A stretch of 64,000 nt of DNA. Source: Nakamurella alba. GTDB lineage: Bacteria > Actinomycetota > Actinomycetes > Mycobacteriales > Nakamurellaceae. Shown one piece after another: positions 1 to 8,488 of the stretch. Each line of letters opens with the position of its first letter. Positions within the stretch are counted from its first letter, which is position 1. The stretch covers positions 186,001 through 250,000 of the forward strand of contig NZ_WLYK01000001.1 in NCBI RefSeq assembly GCF_009707545.1, written 5' to 3'. The position numbers and the translations under genes were made by a program. The notes beneath the pieces are model-generated. The model was not told the DNA's origin and did not search any database. It saw only the letters and a list, made by a program, of their open reading frames with translations.

Positions 1-2
1 AC

Positions 3-239
3 GACAACGGCCGGCCGTGCGCGCGGGAGGCGAACACGGCGAAGTACCTGTGCGCGGATGCAGGTTTCACCGCGGCGGACCGGGCGTTGCAGACGCACGG
101 CGGGATGGGGTATTCGGAGGAGTACCACGTGGCCCGGTACTTCCGGGAGGCCCGGCTGACCCGGATCGCTCCGCTCTCGCAGGAGATGGTGCTCAACTAC
201 CTGGGCGAGCACGTGCTGGGCCTGCCTCGCAGCTACTGA
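3..239 (+). CDS. Acyl-CoA dehydrogenase, C-terminal end (cut by window start)
   Basis: Only the last 78 codons are present; the reading frame is open from base 3 to a TGA at 237-239. The peptide contains QTHGGMGYSEEYHVARYFRE and then LTRIAPLSQEMVLNYLGEHV, the C-terminal helical bundle of flavin acyl-CoA dehydrogenases. There the QxxGGxGY segment binds the FAD of the neighbouring subunit. The enzyme would introduce an alpha,beta double bond into an acyl-CoA and pass electrons to electron-transfer flavoprotein. It lies 77 bases upstream of an SDR, thiolase and CoA-transferase run and probably belongs to the same beta-oxidation operon. The substrate cannot be judged because the active-site base and the N-terminal half lie outside the window. 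Confidence 0.9.
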   Translation, partial: DNGRPCAREANTAKYLCADAGFTAADRALQTHGGMGYSEEYHVARYFREARLTRIAPLSQEMVLNYLGEHVLGLPRSY

Positions 240-316
240 GTCTTCCGGATCCGACGGCTCCGTTCCGACAACTCCATTCCTATAGACACTCTCGAAGACA
301 CGACAGGAAGCGGCGC

Positions 317-1072
317 ATGACCTTCTCACTCGACGGCCGGACCGCGGTCGTCACCGGCGCGGGATCGGGCATCGGTGCCGCGGTGGCCCGTGCCTTCGCC
401 GCAGCCGGCGCCGCCGTGCTCGTCACCGACATCGACGCAGATGCCGCCGAGAAGGTCGCCGGGACGCTGCGGGAGTCGGGGCTGGTCGCCGGATCCGCCG
501 CGCTGGACGTGCGGGACGCGGACCAGGCGACGGCTGCCTTCACCGCCGCCGCCGAACTCGGTGGTACCGGCGCGGTGCACATCCTGGTCAACAACGCCGG
601 TGCCATCGCCCCGGCCATGCTGCCGAAGATGACTGCGGACGCCTTCCGGAAGGTCGTCGACATCCACCTGTTCGGCACCTTCGCCTGCAGCCAGGCGGCG
701 CTGCCCTTCCTGCCCGACGACGGCACCGGGCGGATCATCAATGTCACCTCCGCGGCGGGGCTGGTCGGCACCATCGGGCAGGTGAACTACTCCGCGGCCA
801 AGGCCGGGATCGTCGGTCTCACCAAGTCCCTCGCCAAGGAACTGGCCCGGCGGCAGATCACCGTCAACGCGGTCGCACCGCTGGCCGCCACCCCGATGAC
901 CCAGAACATCCGGGACAACGAGAAGTTGGCCGCACTCACCCTGGCCCGGATCCCGCTCGGCCGCTGGGCCGACCCCGACGAGATCGCCGGCACCTTCGTG
1001 TTCTTCGCCTCGCCCGCGGCGTCCTACATCACCGGCCAGGTGCTGGCCGTCGACGGCGGGACGGTGATCTGA
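317..1072 (+). CDS. SDR-family oxidoreductase, probable 3-hydroxyacyl-CoA dehydrogenase
   Basis: A 251-residue classical short-chain dehydrogenase. The cofactor motif TGAGSGIG is at residues 13-20, NNAG at about 92-95, and the catalytic triad is Ser145, Tyr158 and Lys162 (VNYSAAK). It ends in the usual ITGQVLAVDGG tail. Asp38 after the second strand suggests NAD(H) rather than NADP(H). The ATG at 317 is chosen because AGGAAG precedes it by 6 bases and the upstream in-frame sequence is not SDR-like. One base separates its stop from the thiolase ATG, so a 3-hydroxyacyl-CoA to 3-ketoacyl-CoA step immediately before thiolysis is the natural reading. Substrate identity is inference. Confidence 0.9.
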   Translation: MTFSLDGRTAVVTGAGSGIGAAVARAFAAAGAAVLVTDIDADAAEKVAGTLRESGLVAGSAALDVRDADQATAAFTAAAELGGTGAVHILVNNAGAIAPAMLPKMTADAFRKVVDIHLFGTFACSQAALPFLPDDGTGRIINVTSAAGLVGTIGQVNYSAAKAGIVGLTKSLAKELARRQITVNAVAPLAATPMTQNIRDNEKLAALTLARIPLGRWADPDEIAGTFVFFASPAASYITGQVLAVDGGTVI

Positions 1073-1073
1073 G

Positions 1074-2270
1074 ATGGCCCGCGTCAGTGGACCTTTCCGG
1101 CGCACCGCCCGTGAGGTGTTGGTCGCCGAGGCCGTCCGCACCCCGATGGGCCGGTCGCACGCGGAGAAGGGATGGTTCCGCGACACCCATCCCAACGAAC
1201 TTCTCGGCGCCGTCTACGCCGAACTGCTGCGGCGCGCCGATCTGCCCGCCGCCGCCGTCGAGGACCTGATCATCGGCTGCACCGCGCCGTTCGGCGAGCA
1301 GTCCCGCAACATCGGCCGGAACGCCTGGCTGCAGGCCGGTTTCCCGGCCGAGGTGCCGGCCGTCACCCTCGACCGCCGCTGCGGTTCGGCGCAGACCGCC
1401 GTCGAGATGGGCGCCGCCCTGGTGGGTTCCGGCACCCACGACGTGGTGATCGCGGGCGGCGTGGAGCACATGGGGCACGTCCCGATGAACTCGCCCGCGG
1501 CGATCTCCGAGCTGTTCGGGGAACCCTGGCCGGCGGCCCTGCGCGAGCGGTACGACTTCGTCACCCAGGGCGAGAGCGCCGAGCTGATCGCCGACCGGTG
1601 GGGCATCGACCGGTTGCAGATGGACGAGTTCGCGGCCCGGTCGCACACGCTGGCCGCCGACGCGATCGCCGCCGGGCGGTTCGAACCGGAGATCCTGCCG
1701 TGGGACCTGGACGGCGCCGTGCGCACGTCCGACCAGACGGTCCGCCCCGGTACGACGGTGGAGACGCTCGCCGGTCTGCGCACCGTGTTCCGCCAGGGTG
1801 AGCACGCGAGGATCACCGCCGGTAGCTCGTCCCCGATCTGCGACGGCGCCTCCGGCGTCCTGCTGGCCTCCCGGGACGGGGTCGAGGAGTACGGGCTGCG
1901 GGCCCGCGCGCGGGTCGTCGACCAGACCACGGTCGGGGTCGACCCCATCATCATGCTGACCGGGCCGATCCCCGCCACCCGGAAGATCCTGGAGCGCAAC
2001 GGACTCGACATCACCGACATCGATCTGTTCGAGGTCAACGAGGCGTTCTCCTCGGTCGTGCTCGCCTGGCAGCAGGAACTGAAGCCCGACCCGGACCGGG
2101 TCAACGTCAACGGCGGGGCGATCGCGCTCGGCCACCCCGTCGGCGCGACCGGCGGGCGGCTCATCGCCACGGCGGTCGCCGAGATGGAGCGGCGGGACGT
2201 CGAACTCGCGCTCGTCACCATGTGCTGCGGCGGCGGCCTCGGCACCGCCACCCTGCTGCAGCGGATCTGA
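1074..2270 (+). CDS. Thiolase (acetyl-CoA C-acyltransferase)
   Basis: A 398-residue thiolase of normal length. The nucleophile is Cys103 in DRRCGSAQTAVEM. The C-terminal catalytic elements are NGGAIALGHPVGATGGR (His354) and the acid/base Cys385 in MCCGGGLG. It cleaves a 3-ketoacyl-CoA with CoA to acetyl-CoA and a shortened acyl-CoA. It starts one base after the upstream SDR stop and is followed, after two bases, by a CoA-transferase GTG, so it is translationally coupled within a degradation operon. The degradative direction is inferred from the neighbours. The biosynthetic acetoacetyl-CoA thiolase role is less likely because of the SDR, crotonase and HMG-CoA-lyase-like context. Confidence 0.94.
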   Translation: MARVSGPFRRTAREVLVAEAVRTPMGRSHAEKGWFRDTHPNELLGAVYAELLRRADLPAAAVEDLIIGCTAPFGEQSRNIGRNAWLQAGFPAEVPAVTLDRRCGSAQTAVEMGAALVGSGTHDVVIAGGVEHMGHVPMNSPAAISELFGEPWPAALRERYDFVTQGESAELIADRWGIDRLQMDEFAARSHTLAADAIAAGRFEPEILPWDLDGAVRTSDQTVRPGTTVETLAGLRTVFRQGEHARITAGSSSPICDGASGVLLASRDGVEEYGLRARARVVDQTTVGVDPIIMLTGPIPATRKILERNGLDITDIDLFEVNEAFSSVVLAWQQELKPDPDRVNVNGGAIALGHPVGATGGRLIATAVAEMERRDVELALVTMCCGGGLGTATLLQRI

Positions 2271-2272
2271 TC

Positions 2273-3541
2273 GTGATCGACCTCCGCCCGCTCCTGGCCG
2301 CCGGCGACGGCGTGTTCTGGAACCAGACCTGCGCCGAGCCCACCCCCTTGGTGGACGCCCTCCTCGACCAGGTCGCGGAGATCGGTGACATCCGGGCGTT
2401 CGTCGGCATGACGCTGCACCGGCGACTCACCCAGGACCCGCCGCAACAGCTGCACGTGGTGTCCTACGGCGGTCTGGGCGAGCTCCGGCGGCTCGCCCGT
2501 TCCGGGCGGCTCGAGGTGGTGCCCGCGCACTACTCGGCGCTGGCCGGCCTGTTCGCCGCCCGGCGACTGCCGGGAGATGTTGCCCTGATCCAGGTCTCGC
2601 CGCCGGACAGTGGCGGCTGGTGCACGCTCGGGCTGGGTGTGGACTACATCGCGGACGCTCTGCCGCACGCCCGCGCGGTGATCGCCGAGATCAACGCGCA
2701 GATGCCGGCGACGGCCGGTGCCCCGCGGATCCACGTCGACAGCCTCACCGCCTCGATCCGCACCGACCGGCCGCTGGTGCAGGCGCCGGAGCCGGCCGCG
2801 AGCGAGGTGGAACAGCGGATCGCCGCCCACGTCGCGGGTCTCGTGCAGGACGGCGACACCGTGCAGATCGGTGTCGGTGCGCTGCCCGGTGCAATCCTGG
2901 ACGGTTTGACCGGACACCGGGACCTCGGCCTGCACACCGGACTGATCGGCGACAGCGTCCTGCGGCTCTTCGACAGCGGCGCACTCACCGGCGCCCGCAA
3001 GGAGATCGACACCGGGCTCATGATCACCGGAGCCGCGTTCGGCGGCCCGGAACTGTACGGCCGGATCGGCGGCCTGCCGATCGAGTTCCGGCCGTCCAGC
3101 TACACCCACTCGCCGCAGGTGCTCGGCCGGCTCCGGTCCCTGGTGGCCGTCAACTCGGCGCTCGAGGTCGACCTGAACGGCGACGTCGGTGCGGAACGGG
3201 TCGGCGAACACTGGGTCGGTGCCATCGGCGGGCAGGTCGACTTCAGCCGGGCCGCCGCGCACGGCGGCGGCCGGTCGGTCATCGCACTGCGTTCGACGAT
3301 TCGGGACGCCTCGACCATCCGGGCCACGCTGGCCCAGGGTGCCCCGACCACCGTGGCCGCCGACATCGACCACGTGGTCACCGAGCACGGGGTGGCCGAC
3401 CTGCGCGGCCGCACCGCGGAGCAGCGGGCCGAGCAGTTGATCGCGATCGCAGCGCCCGAACACCGGCGGGAGCTGTCGGAGGCATGGGCCGCGACCGCGG
3501 CCGGCGGGACCAGCAGAAGGACGAAGGAGACGGCGTCATGA
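2273..3541 (+). CDS. Acetyl-CoA hydrolase/4-hydroxybutyrate CoA-transferase family protein
   Basis: A 422-residue protein of the acetyl-CoA hydrolase/transferase family, in which a glutamate forms a glutamyl-CoA thioester. The diagnostic C-terminal part contains IGVGALPGAIL, then SALEVDLNGDVGAERVGE and GGQVDFSRAA, and near the end TTVAADIDHVVTEHGVADLRG, the typical end of this family. The GTG at 2273 is chosen: it lies just after the thiolase stop, and the longer in-frame ATG at 2222 would run deep into the thiolase. Its stop overlaps the next ATG (ATGA at 3538). It would move CoA between an intermediate acid and acetyl-CoA or release a product acid. The specific substrate is not visible. Confidence 0.85.
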   Translation: MIDLRPLLAAGDGVFWNQTCAEPTPLVDALLDQVAEIGDIRAFVGMTLHRRLTQDPPQQLHVVSYGGLGELRRLARSGRLEVVPAHYSALAGLFAARRLPGDVALIQVSPPDSGGWCTLGLGVDYIADALPHARAVIAEINAQMPATAGAPRIHVDSLTASIRTDRPLVQAPEPAASEVEQRIAAHVAGLVQDGDTVQIGVGALPGAILDGLTGHRDLGLHTGLIGDSVLRLFDSGALTGARKEIDTGLMITGAAFGGPELYGRIGGLPIEFRPSSYTHSPQVLGRLRSLVAVNSALEVDLNGDVGAERVGEHWVGAIGGQVDFSRAAAHGGGRSVIALRSTIRDASTIRATLAQGAPTTVAADIDHVVTEHGVADLRGRTAEQRAEQLIAIAAPEHRRELSEAWAATAAGGTSRRTKETAS

Positions 3542-4464
3542 CAACGGTGCAGATCCGCGAGGTGGGTCCGCGGGACGGGTTCCAGAACGAGCCGGAGACG
3601 ATCCCGACTGCGGACAAGATCCGGTTGATCAACGGGCTGGGGCGGGCCGGGTTCTCCCGGATCGAGGTGGCGAGCTTCGTGCGGCCGGACGTGATCCCGC
3701 AGTTGGCGGACGGGGTGGAGGTGCTGCACGGCATCGATGTGCCGGACTCGGTGTCGTTGATGGTGCTGGTGCCGAACTCACGGGGGCTGGACAACGCGTT
3801 GGTGCAGCGGGAGTACTTCCACGAGGTGGCGTTGTTCGTGTCGGCGTCGGAGACGCACAACAAGAAGAACGTGAACCGCACGGTCGAGGAGTCGATGGCC
3901 GACAACGACGTGCTGGTCAAGCGGGTCGTGGCGGAGGACCTGACGTGCGCGGCGGTGATCGCGACGTCGTTCGGTTGCCCGTACGAGGGCAAGGTGGAGA
4001 TGTCGCGGGTGCTGGATCTGGCGGAGCGGTTCGCCGAGCACGGCGCCACCGAGCTGGGATTCGGTGACACCACCGGGATGTGCAACCCGAAGTACGCGAA
4101 CGAGTTCTTCGCGGCGGCGATCGAGCGGCTGCCCGGGGTGGAGGTCACGGCGCACTTCCACAACACGCGTGGGCAGGGTCTGGCGAACGCCTACGCGGCG
4201 CTGGAGGCGGGCTGCCGCAGCTTCGAGTCGAGCTTCGGTGAACTGGGCGGGTGCCCGGTACCGAAGGGGTCGACGGGCAACATCGCGACCGAGGACCTGG
4301 TCAGCATGTTCCACGAGATGGACGTGCAGACCGGGGTCGATCTGGACGTGGTGATCGGCTCGGCGCGGGAGGCGCAGCAGGTGCTGGGCCGCAAACTGAC
4401 CAGCCACTCCATCGTCTCCGGCCCGATCAACTGGACCCCCGGGGTCGACGTCGTCGGTCACTGA
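3538..4464 (+). CDS. HMG-CoA lyase-like retro-aldol enzyme
   Basis: A 308-residue TIM-barrel of the HMG-CoA lyase (DRE-TIM metallolyase) family. REVGPRDGFQNE at residues 7-18 carries the catalytic Arg/Asp pair. GFGDTTGMCNP, the metal-binding HFHNTRG and the signature-loop cysteine in GELGGCPVPKGSTGN are all present. The family cleaves 3-hydroxy-3-methyl-branched acyl-CoAs to acetyl-CoA plus a ketone or keto acid. In a cluster for alicyclic or terpenoid acids it could remove a tertiary-alcohol branch that blocks beta-oxidation; that role is inference. Its ATG overlaps the CoA-transferase stop (ATGA). A 96-base gap with an AGAAGAAGG ribosome site follows before the next gene. Confidence 0.9.
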   Translation: MTTVQIREVGPRDGFQNEPETIPTADKIRLINGLGRAGFSRIEVASFVRPDVIPQLADGVEVLHGIDVPDSVSLMVLVPNSRGLDNALVQREYFHEVALFVSASETHNKKNVNRTVEESMADNDVLVKRVVAEDLTCAAVIATSFGCPYEGKVEMSRVLDLAERFAEHGATELGFGDTTGMCNPKYANEFFAAAIERLPGVEVTAHFHNTRGQGLANAYAALEAGCRSFESSFGELGGCPVPKGSTGNIATEDLVSMFHEMDVQTGVDLDVVIGSAREAQQVLGRKLTSHSIVSGPINWTPGVDVVGH

Positions 4465-4560
4465 CCTTCCCCCGCACAGCACGAGAAGCACGGTCCGACA
4501 CAGCAATCCGACAGTGCCGTCCCCACACCGCAGTCACGAGCAGAGAAGAAGGCCAGTCCC

Positions 4561-5319
4561 ATGAGCAATCGCGTCGCAGTCGTCACCGGTGGTGCCCAGG
4601 GCATCGGCAAGGGGATCTCGGACGCCCTCGGCGCGGCCGGGTTCCGGGTCGCCATCGCCGACCTGAACATCGAGGCGGCGGAGAAGACGGCGGCCGGCAT
4701 CCGGGAGGCGGGCGGTGAAGCGGTGGTGGTGCGGATCGACATCACCGACACCGCGTCGGTGTCCGCCGCCATCGCCTCCGTCGCCGATCAACTCGGCCCG
4801 ATCGAGGTGCTGGTCAACAACGCAGGCTGGGACGACTTCATGCCGTTCCTGGACACCACCGAGGAGTTCTGGGACAAGATCCTGGACATCAACTTCAAGG
4901 GCGCCCTGCGGATGATCCGGAACGTCGTGCCCGGCATGATCGAGCGCGGGTACGGCCGGGTGATCAACATCGGGTCGGACGCCGGCCGGGTCGGATCGTC
5001 CCTCGAGGCCGTCTACTCCGGCGCCAAGGGCGGGATCATCGCCTTCACCAAGACCCTCGCCCGGGAGGTCGCCACCAAGGGCGTCACGGTGAACACGGTG
5101 TGCCCCGGACCCACCGACACCCCGGCACTGCGGAAGTTCGCCGACAACGCCGGCCAGGACGCCGAGAAGGTGATCAGCGGGATGACCCGCGCGGTCCCGA
5201 TGAAGCGACTGGGGCGGCCCGAGGACGTCGGCACCGCCGTGGCCTTCTTCGCCTCCGACGCCACGTCCTTCATCACCGGCCAGACGCTGTCCGTCAGCGG
5301 CGGCCTGACGATGGCGTGA
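4561..5319 (+). CDS. badH: SDR, 2-hydroxycyclohexanecarboxyl-CoA dehydrogenase-like (BadH-like)
   Basis: A 252-residue SDR with TGGAQGIG near the N-terminus, NNAG at 87-90, Ser139, Tyr152 and Lys156. The stretch around the active site (SDAGRVGSSLEAVYSGAKGG, then FTKTLAREVATKGVTVNTV and CPGPTDT) is strongly reminiscent of BadH of Rhodopseudomonas and Thauera. BadH oxidises 2-hydroxycyclohexanecarboxyl-CoA to the 2-keto compound. A BadI-like ring hydrolase is encoded in the same window at 29.2-30.1 kb, which supports a cyclohexane-carboxylate type route. A crotonase start lies five bases after its stop. A general 3-hydroxyacyl-CoA dehydrogenase cannot be excluded without alignment. Confidence 0.8.
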   Translation: MSNRVAVVTGGAQGIGKGISDALGAAGFRVAIADLNIEAAEKTAAGIREAGGEAVVVRIDITDTASVSAAIASVADQLGPIEVLVNNAGWDDFMPFLDTTEEFWDKILDINFKGALRMIRNVVPGMIERGYGRVINIGSDAGRVGSSLEAVYSGAKGGIIAFTKTLAREVATKGVTVNTVCPGPTDTPALRKFADNAGQDAEKVISGMTRAVPMKRLGRPEDVGTAVAFFASDATSFITGQTLSVSGGLTMA

Positions 5320-5324
5320 GCGGC

Positions 5325-6143
5325 ATGACCTCCACCGCGACCACCACCGGCCCCTCCGCCGCGGCTGGTGCCCCCGTGCCTGCCGTGGCCCACGAGATCG
5401 ACGGCGACCTGCAGGTGATCACGCTGCAGCGCCCCAAGGCCAACGCGCTCGGCGAACCGATCATCGACGGCATCAACGCCGCGCTGGACGCTGCCGACGC
5501 CGCCGGCGGCGTCAAGTACGTCGTCGTTGCCTCCGCGCTGCCCGGATTCTTCGCCGCCGGGGCCGACATCAAGCTGATGGCGGAGGCCGATGCCGAGGGG
5601 TTCCTCGCCTACGGCAACCGGCTGCGGGGCGCCCTGGACCGGCTCGCCTCGGCCGACCGCATCACGGTCGCCGCCGTCGACGGGCTCGCGCTGGGCGGCG
5701 GCCTGGAACTGGCCATGGCCTGCACACTCCGGGTCGGCGGCGCCGACGCCTCGTTCGGGCTGCCCGAGGTGCGCCTCGGGCTGATCCCGGGAGCCGGTGG
5801 GACACAACGACTGCCACGACTGGTCGGCCGCGGCCGTGCGCTGGACATCATGCTCACCGCCCGGCAGGTGCCCGCCGAGGAGGCGCACGTCATCGGGCTC
5901 GTCGACCGGCTGGTGCCGGCGGGCACGGCACTGCAGCACGCACTCGAGCTGGTGGCGGGCCTGCGCGGGATGTCCCTGCCGGCGCAGCAGGCGGTCATCC
6001 GGACCGTCGATGCCGCCGCGGACCTCCCGCTGGAGCAGGGGCTGGCCTTCGAGGTGACGCAGGAGCAGGAACTGTTCGAGACCGGTGAGGCGGCCGAGGG
6101 TATCGCCGCCTTCGTCGGCAAACGGGCGCCCCGGTTCGGCTGA
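5325..6143 (+). CDS. Enoyl-CoA hydratase (canonical crotonase)
   Basis: A 272-residue crotonase with both hydratase glutamates in place: Glu128 in GGGLELAMAC and Glu148 in LPEVRLGLIPGAGGTQRL, like the hydratase half of FadB/FadJ. The oxyanion-hole segment is AAGADIKLM. It adds water to a 2-enoyl-CoA to give the 3-hydroxyacyl-CoA. Placed five bases after the BadH-like gene, it could act as a BadK-like cyclohexene-1-carboxyl-CoA hydratase supplying that enzyme; this pairing is inference. The ATG at 5325 is preferred over upstream in-frame codons that lie within the previous gene. The N-terminal 20 residues are Ala/Thr/Pro-rich and outside the fold. Confidence 0.9.
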   Translation: MTSTATTTGPSAAAGAPVPAVAHEIDGDLQVITLQRPKANALGEPIIDGINAALDAADAAGGVKYVVVASALPGFFAAGADIKLMAEADAEGFLAYGNRLRGALDRLASADRITVAAVDGLALGGGLELAMACTLRVGGADASFGLPEVRLGLIPGAGGTQRLPRLVGRGRALDIMLTARQVPAEEAHVIGLVDRLVPAGTALQHALELVAGLRGMSLPAQQAVIRTVDAAADLPLEQGLAFEVTQEQELFETGEAAEGIAAFVGKRAPRFG

Positions 6144-6260
6144 CGTCCGGACCGCAGACCGACAGCCGGAGGTCGATACCGTCCTGGCGGACGTACCTGT
6201 GGCGCCATTGAAGATCCGCCCGCCGGACCCGGCGGGCCGCAGCACCACCGAGGAGAGAAC

Positions 6261-7073
6261 GTGACCGACTGGGCGGCGTCGCTCGAGACGATCAGGATCG
6301 ACCGGCCGGACGAGGGCATCGTGGTGGCCACGCTGCACCGCCCGGAACGGCTCAACGCCATGAACAACACCATGTTCCGCGAGTTCGAGGTGCTCGCCCG
6401 GCGGGTCGACGCCGAGCCGGCGACCCGGGTGCTCGTGCTGACCGGGGCCGGGCGCGGGTTCTGCGCCGGCTACGACCTCGAGGACGCCGAGGAGCTGCCC
6501 GGACTCACCGCGATGGGCATGCTGGACCAGCAGGAACTCGCAGCCCGCGGCCTGTCCGCCCTGCGCGGGATCAAGCAGCCGCTGATCGCCGCCGTCAACG
6601 GCGCGGCCGCCGGTGGCGGGCTGTCGCTGTCGCTGTGCGCGGACATCCGGCTGGCCTCGCCGGCGGCGAGGTTCAACGCCGCCTTCGTCCGCATCGGCCT
6701 CTCCGCGGGGGACCTCGGCGCCTCCTGGCTGCTGCCCCGGCTGATCGGACCGGCCCGGACGGCCGAGATCGCCTACACCGGGCGCATCGTCGGGGCCGAG
6801 GAGGCCGAGGCGATCGGCCTGGTCAACCGGGTGGTGCCGGCCGACGAGCTGCTGCCGGAGACGCTGTCGATGGCCCGGGCGATCGTCGCCAACTCCCCGG
6901 CCGGTATCCAACTGTCCAAGCGGGCGCTGCAGAACAACCTGGAGATCGGCAGCTACGGCGCCGCCCTGGAACTGGAGAACCGGGGCCAGGCGCTCCTCAC
7001 CCGCGGCGCGGACATGGCCGAGGCCCTCGCCGCGTTCAAGGCCAAGCGCGCCCCGCAGTTCACCGGAGCCTGA
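6261..7073 (+). CDS. Crotonase-family protein lacking the hydratase glutamates
   Basis: A 270-residue crotonase starting at GTG 6261 behind AGGAGAG. The fold motifs are clear (GRGFCAGYDLED, AAAGGGLSLSLCADIRLA, LGASWLLPRLIGPARTAEIAYTGR split over residues 66-175). The first catalytic Glu of hydratases is Ser122 and the second position is Gly-Asp (RIGLSAGDLG, Asp151). A simple hydration role is therefore unlikely; isomerase or other crotonase chemistry through the Asp is more plausible. It is a close tandem paralogue of the next gene; both end with IGSY.AALELENRGQALL followed by TRG.DM and a KRAP..FTG tail. A 117-base gap separates it from the preceding hydratase. Confidence 0.88.
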   Translation: MTDWAASLETIRIDRPDEGIVVATLHRPERLNAMNNTMFREFEVLARRVDAEPATRVLVLTGAGRGFCAGYDLEDAEELPGLTAMGMLDQQELAARGLSALRGIKQPLIAAVNGAAAGGGLSLSLCADIRLASPAARFNAAFVRIGLSAGDLGASWLLPRLIGPARTAEIAYTGRIVGAEEAEAIGLVNRVVPADELLPETLSMARAIVANSPAGIQLSKRALQNNLEIGSYGAALELENRGQALLTRGADMAEALAAFKAKRAPQFTGA

Positions 7074-7074
7074 G

Positions 7075-7947
7075 ATGTCCACGCCTGAGCTGTCCACGCC
7101 CGAGAAGTCCACGACCGAGGAGACGAGCGTGCTGCGCAACTACACCCCGCCGGAGCTGGAGACGCTGTCGCTGGAGGTGCTGCCGGGTGGCGTGGTGGTG
7201 CTCTCGATCGACCGGCCGGACCGGATGAACTCCATGACCATCCGGATGTTCGAGGAGTTCGGCATCGTCGCCGACGCGCTGCGCGACACCGGCGCCCGGG
7301 CGATGATCCTGCGTGGGGCGGGGGAGAAGGTCTTCTGCGCAGGTTTCGACCTGGACGAGGTGGGCGTGCTGCCGTCCTACGGGATCCGGGAGTTCCTGGC
7401 CTTCCAGGAGATGGCCACCGGGGGCATCGCGGCCCTGCGGCAGTCGCCGTTCCCGATCATCGCGGCGATCCACGGCGCCGCGGTCGGAGGTGGCATGGCG
7501 CTCGCCCTGGCGGCCGACATCCGGCTGGCCGCACCGACCGCGCGGTTCTCCGCGGCCTTCACCCGGATCGGCTTCTCCGTCGGTGATCTGGGAACCTCCT
7601 GGCTGCTGCAACGGCTGATCGGGCCGGCACGCACCGCCGAGCTGGCCTTCACCGCCAGGATGGTCGAATCCGACGAGGCCGAGCGCATCGGCCTGGTCAA
7701 CCGGATCGTGCCCTCGGCGGACCTGATGGACGAGGCCCTGACGATCGCCGGACAGATCTCGGCGAACTCGCCGGGTGGGGTGCGGATGTCCAAGCGTGCC
7801 CTGCACCGCAACCAGGAGATCGGTTCCTACGCGGCCGCTCTCGAGCTGGAGAACCGGGGACAGGCGCTGCTGACCAGAGGCAGTGACATGCCGGAGGCCC
7901 TGTCTGCGTTCAAGGAGAAGCGAGCACCCGTCTTCACCGGCCGCTGA
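7075..7947 (+). CDS. Crotonase-family protein, tandem paralogue of the preceding gene
   Basis: A 290-residue crotonase whose ATG overlaps the neighbour's stop region (TGAGATG). It matches the 6261-7073 protein almost throughout: EKVFCAGFDLDEVG, AAVGGGMALALAADIRLA, RIGFSVGDLGTSWLLQRLIG and the same C-terminal helix. As in the paralogue, the first hydratase Glu is replaced (Ala) and an Asp stands at the second position. The N-terminus carries a short repeated STPE/STPEKST stretch before the fold begins at about residue 20, so a GTG at 7129 is a possible alternative start. Its last 14 bases overlap the convergent MarR gene. Two near-identical non-hydratase crotonases could form a heteromer or share a step on isomeric ring substrates; that is inference. 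Confidence 0.87.
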   Translation: MSTPELSTPEKSTTEETSVLRNYTPPELETLSLEVLPGGVVVLSIDRPDRMNSMTIRMFEEFGIVADALRDTGARAMILRGAGEKVFCAGFDLDEVGVLPSYGIREFLAFQEMATGGIAALRQSPFPIIAAIHGAAVGGGMALALAADIRLAAPTARFSAAFTRIGFSVGDLGTSWLLQRLIGPARTAELAFTARMVESDEAERIGLVNRIVPSADLMDEALTIAGQISANSPGGVRMSKRALHRNQEIGSYAAALELENRGQALLTRGSDMPEALSAFKEKRAPVFTGR

Positions 7948-8422
7948 CGTCACCCTGGGGTGCGTCGCCGGCGTCCAGGGGTGGTTCGTCGGTGTTGAAC
8001 CGTTCCAGCACGGACCGCAGGTTCTCGATCTCCGCCTCGGTCCAGGACGAGAGCTGCAGGCGCAGCATGCGGTGGCTGCGCTGCAGCATGTCGTCGACCC
8101 GCCGCGCGCCGTCCGGGGTCGCCGCGACCAGCGGCGCCCGCCGGTCGCCCGGATCGGGGAACCGCTCGGCGAGGCCCATCCGGACCAATTGCCCCAGCTG
8201 ACGGCTGATGGCGGCCTTGTCGATGCCGAAGACCTCGGTGAGGTCCCGGTTCCGGACCGGGCCCGACTCCACCAGCCGGCGGAGCAGGCCGAACGCGGCG
8301 GTCGACAGACCGGGGTGGATGTCGCCGGCCGACCGGCGGCCGAAGGTGCGCACCCGGCGGGCCAGATGCCCGATCGCCCGCTCGATGCGGAAGAGATCCT
8401 CGTCGGACGGTGGGTGCACCAC
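7934..8422 (-). CDS. MarR-family transcriptional regulator
   Basis: A 162-residue MarR-type winged-helix protein. Helix-turn-helix: LTEVFGIDKAAISRQLGQLV, followed by the wing LAERFPDPGDRRAPLVAATPDG with the family DxR..P signature. Flanking helices at both ends would form the dimer interface. MarR proteins usually repress neighbouring or divergent catabolic genes and release DNA when bound to an aromatic or acyl-CoA ligand. The gene converges on the crotonase operon, overlapping its last 14 bases, and its start faces the end of the 8489-10102 ligase gene on the same strand, 66 bases away. It could be co-transcribed from the ligase promoter. The target operator is unknown. Confidence 0.9.
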   Translation of the reverse strand: MVHPPSDEDLFRIERAIGHLARRVRTFGRRSAGDIHPGLSTAAFGLLRRLVESGPVRNRDLTEVFGIDKAAISRQLGQLVRMGLAERFPDPGDRRAPLVAATPDGARRVDDMLQRSHRMLRLQLSSWTEAEIENLRSVLERFNTDEPPLDAGDAPQGDVSGR

Positions 8423-8488
8423 TCGACACTAGAGGGCGCACGGGTCGCCGAGCGGTTGGCGGTGCTCCTGGGGTGGTGTCGACTCCGG

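Noticed and set aside
4496-4510. CGGTCCGACAC as another copy of the operator
   Set aside because: Only the central GGTCCGAC matches, the arms do not extend, and no -10 lies nearby, so it was left out of the operator set.
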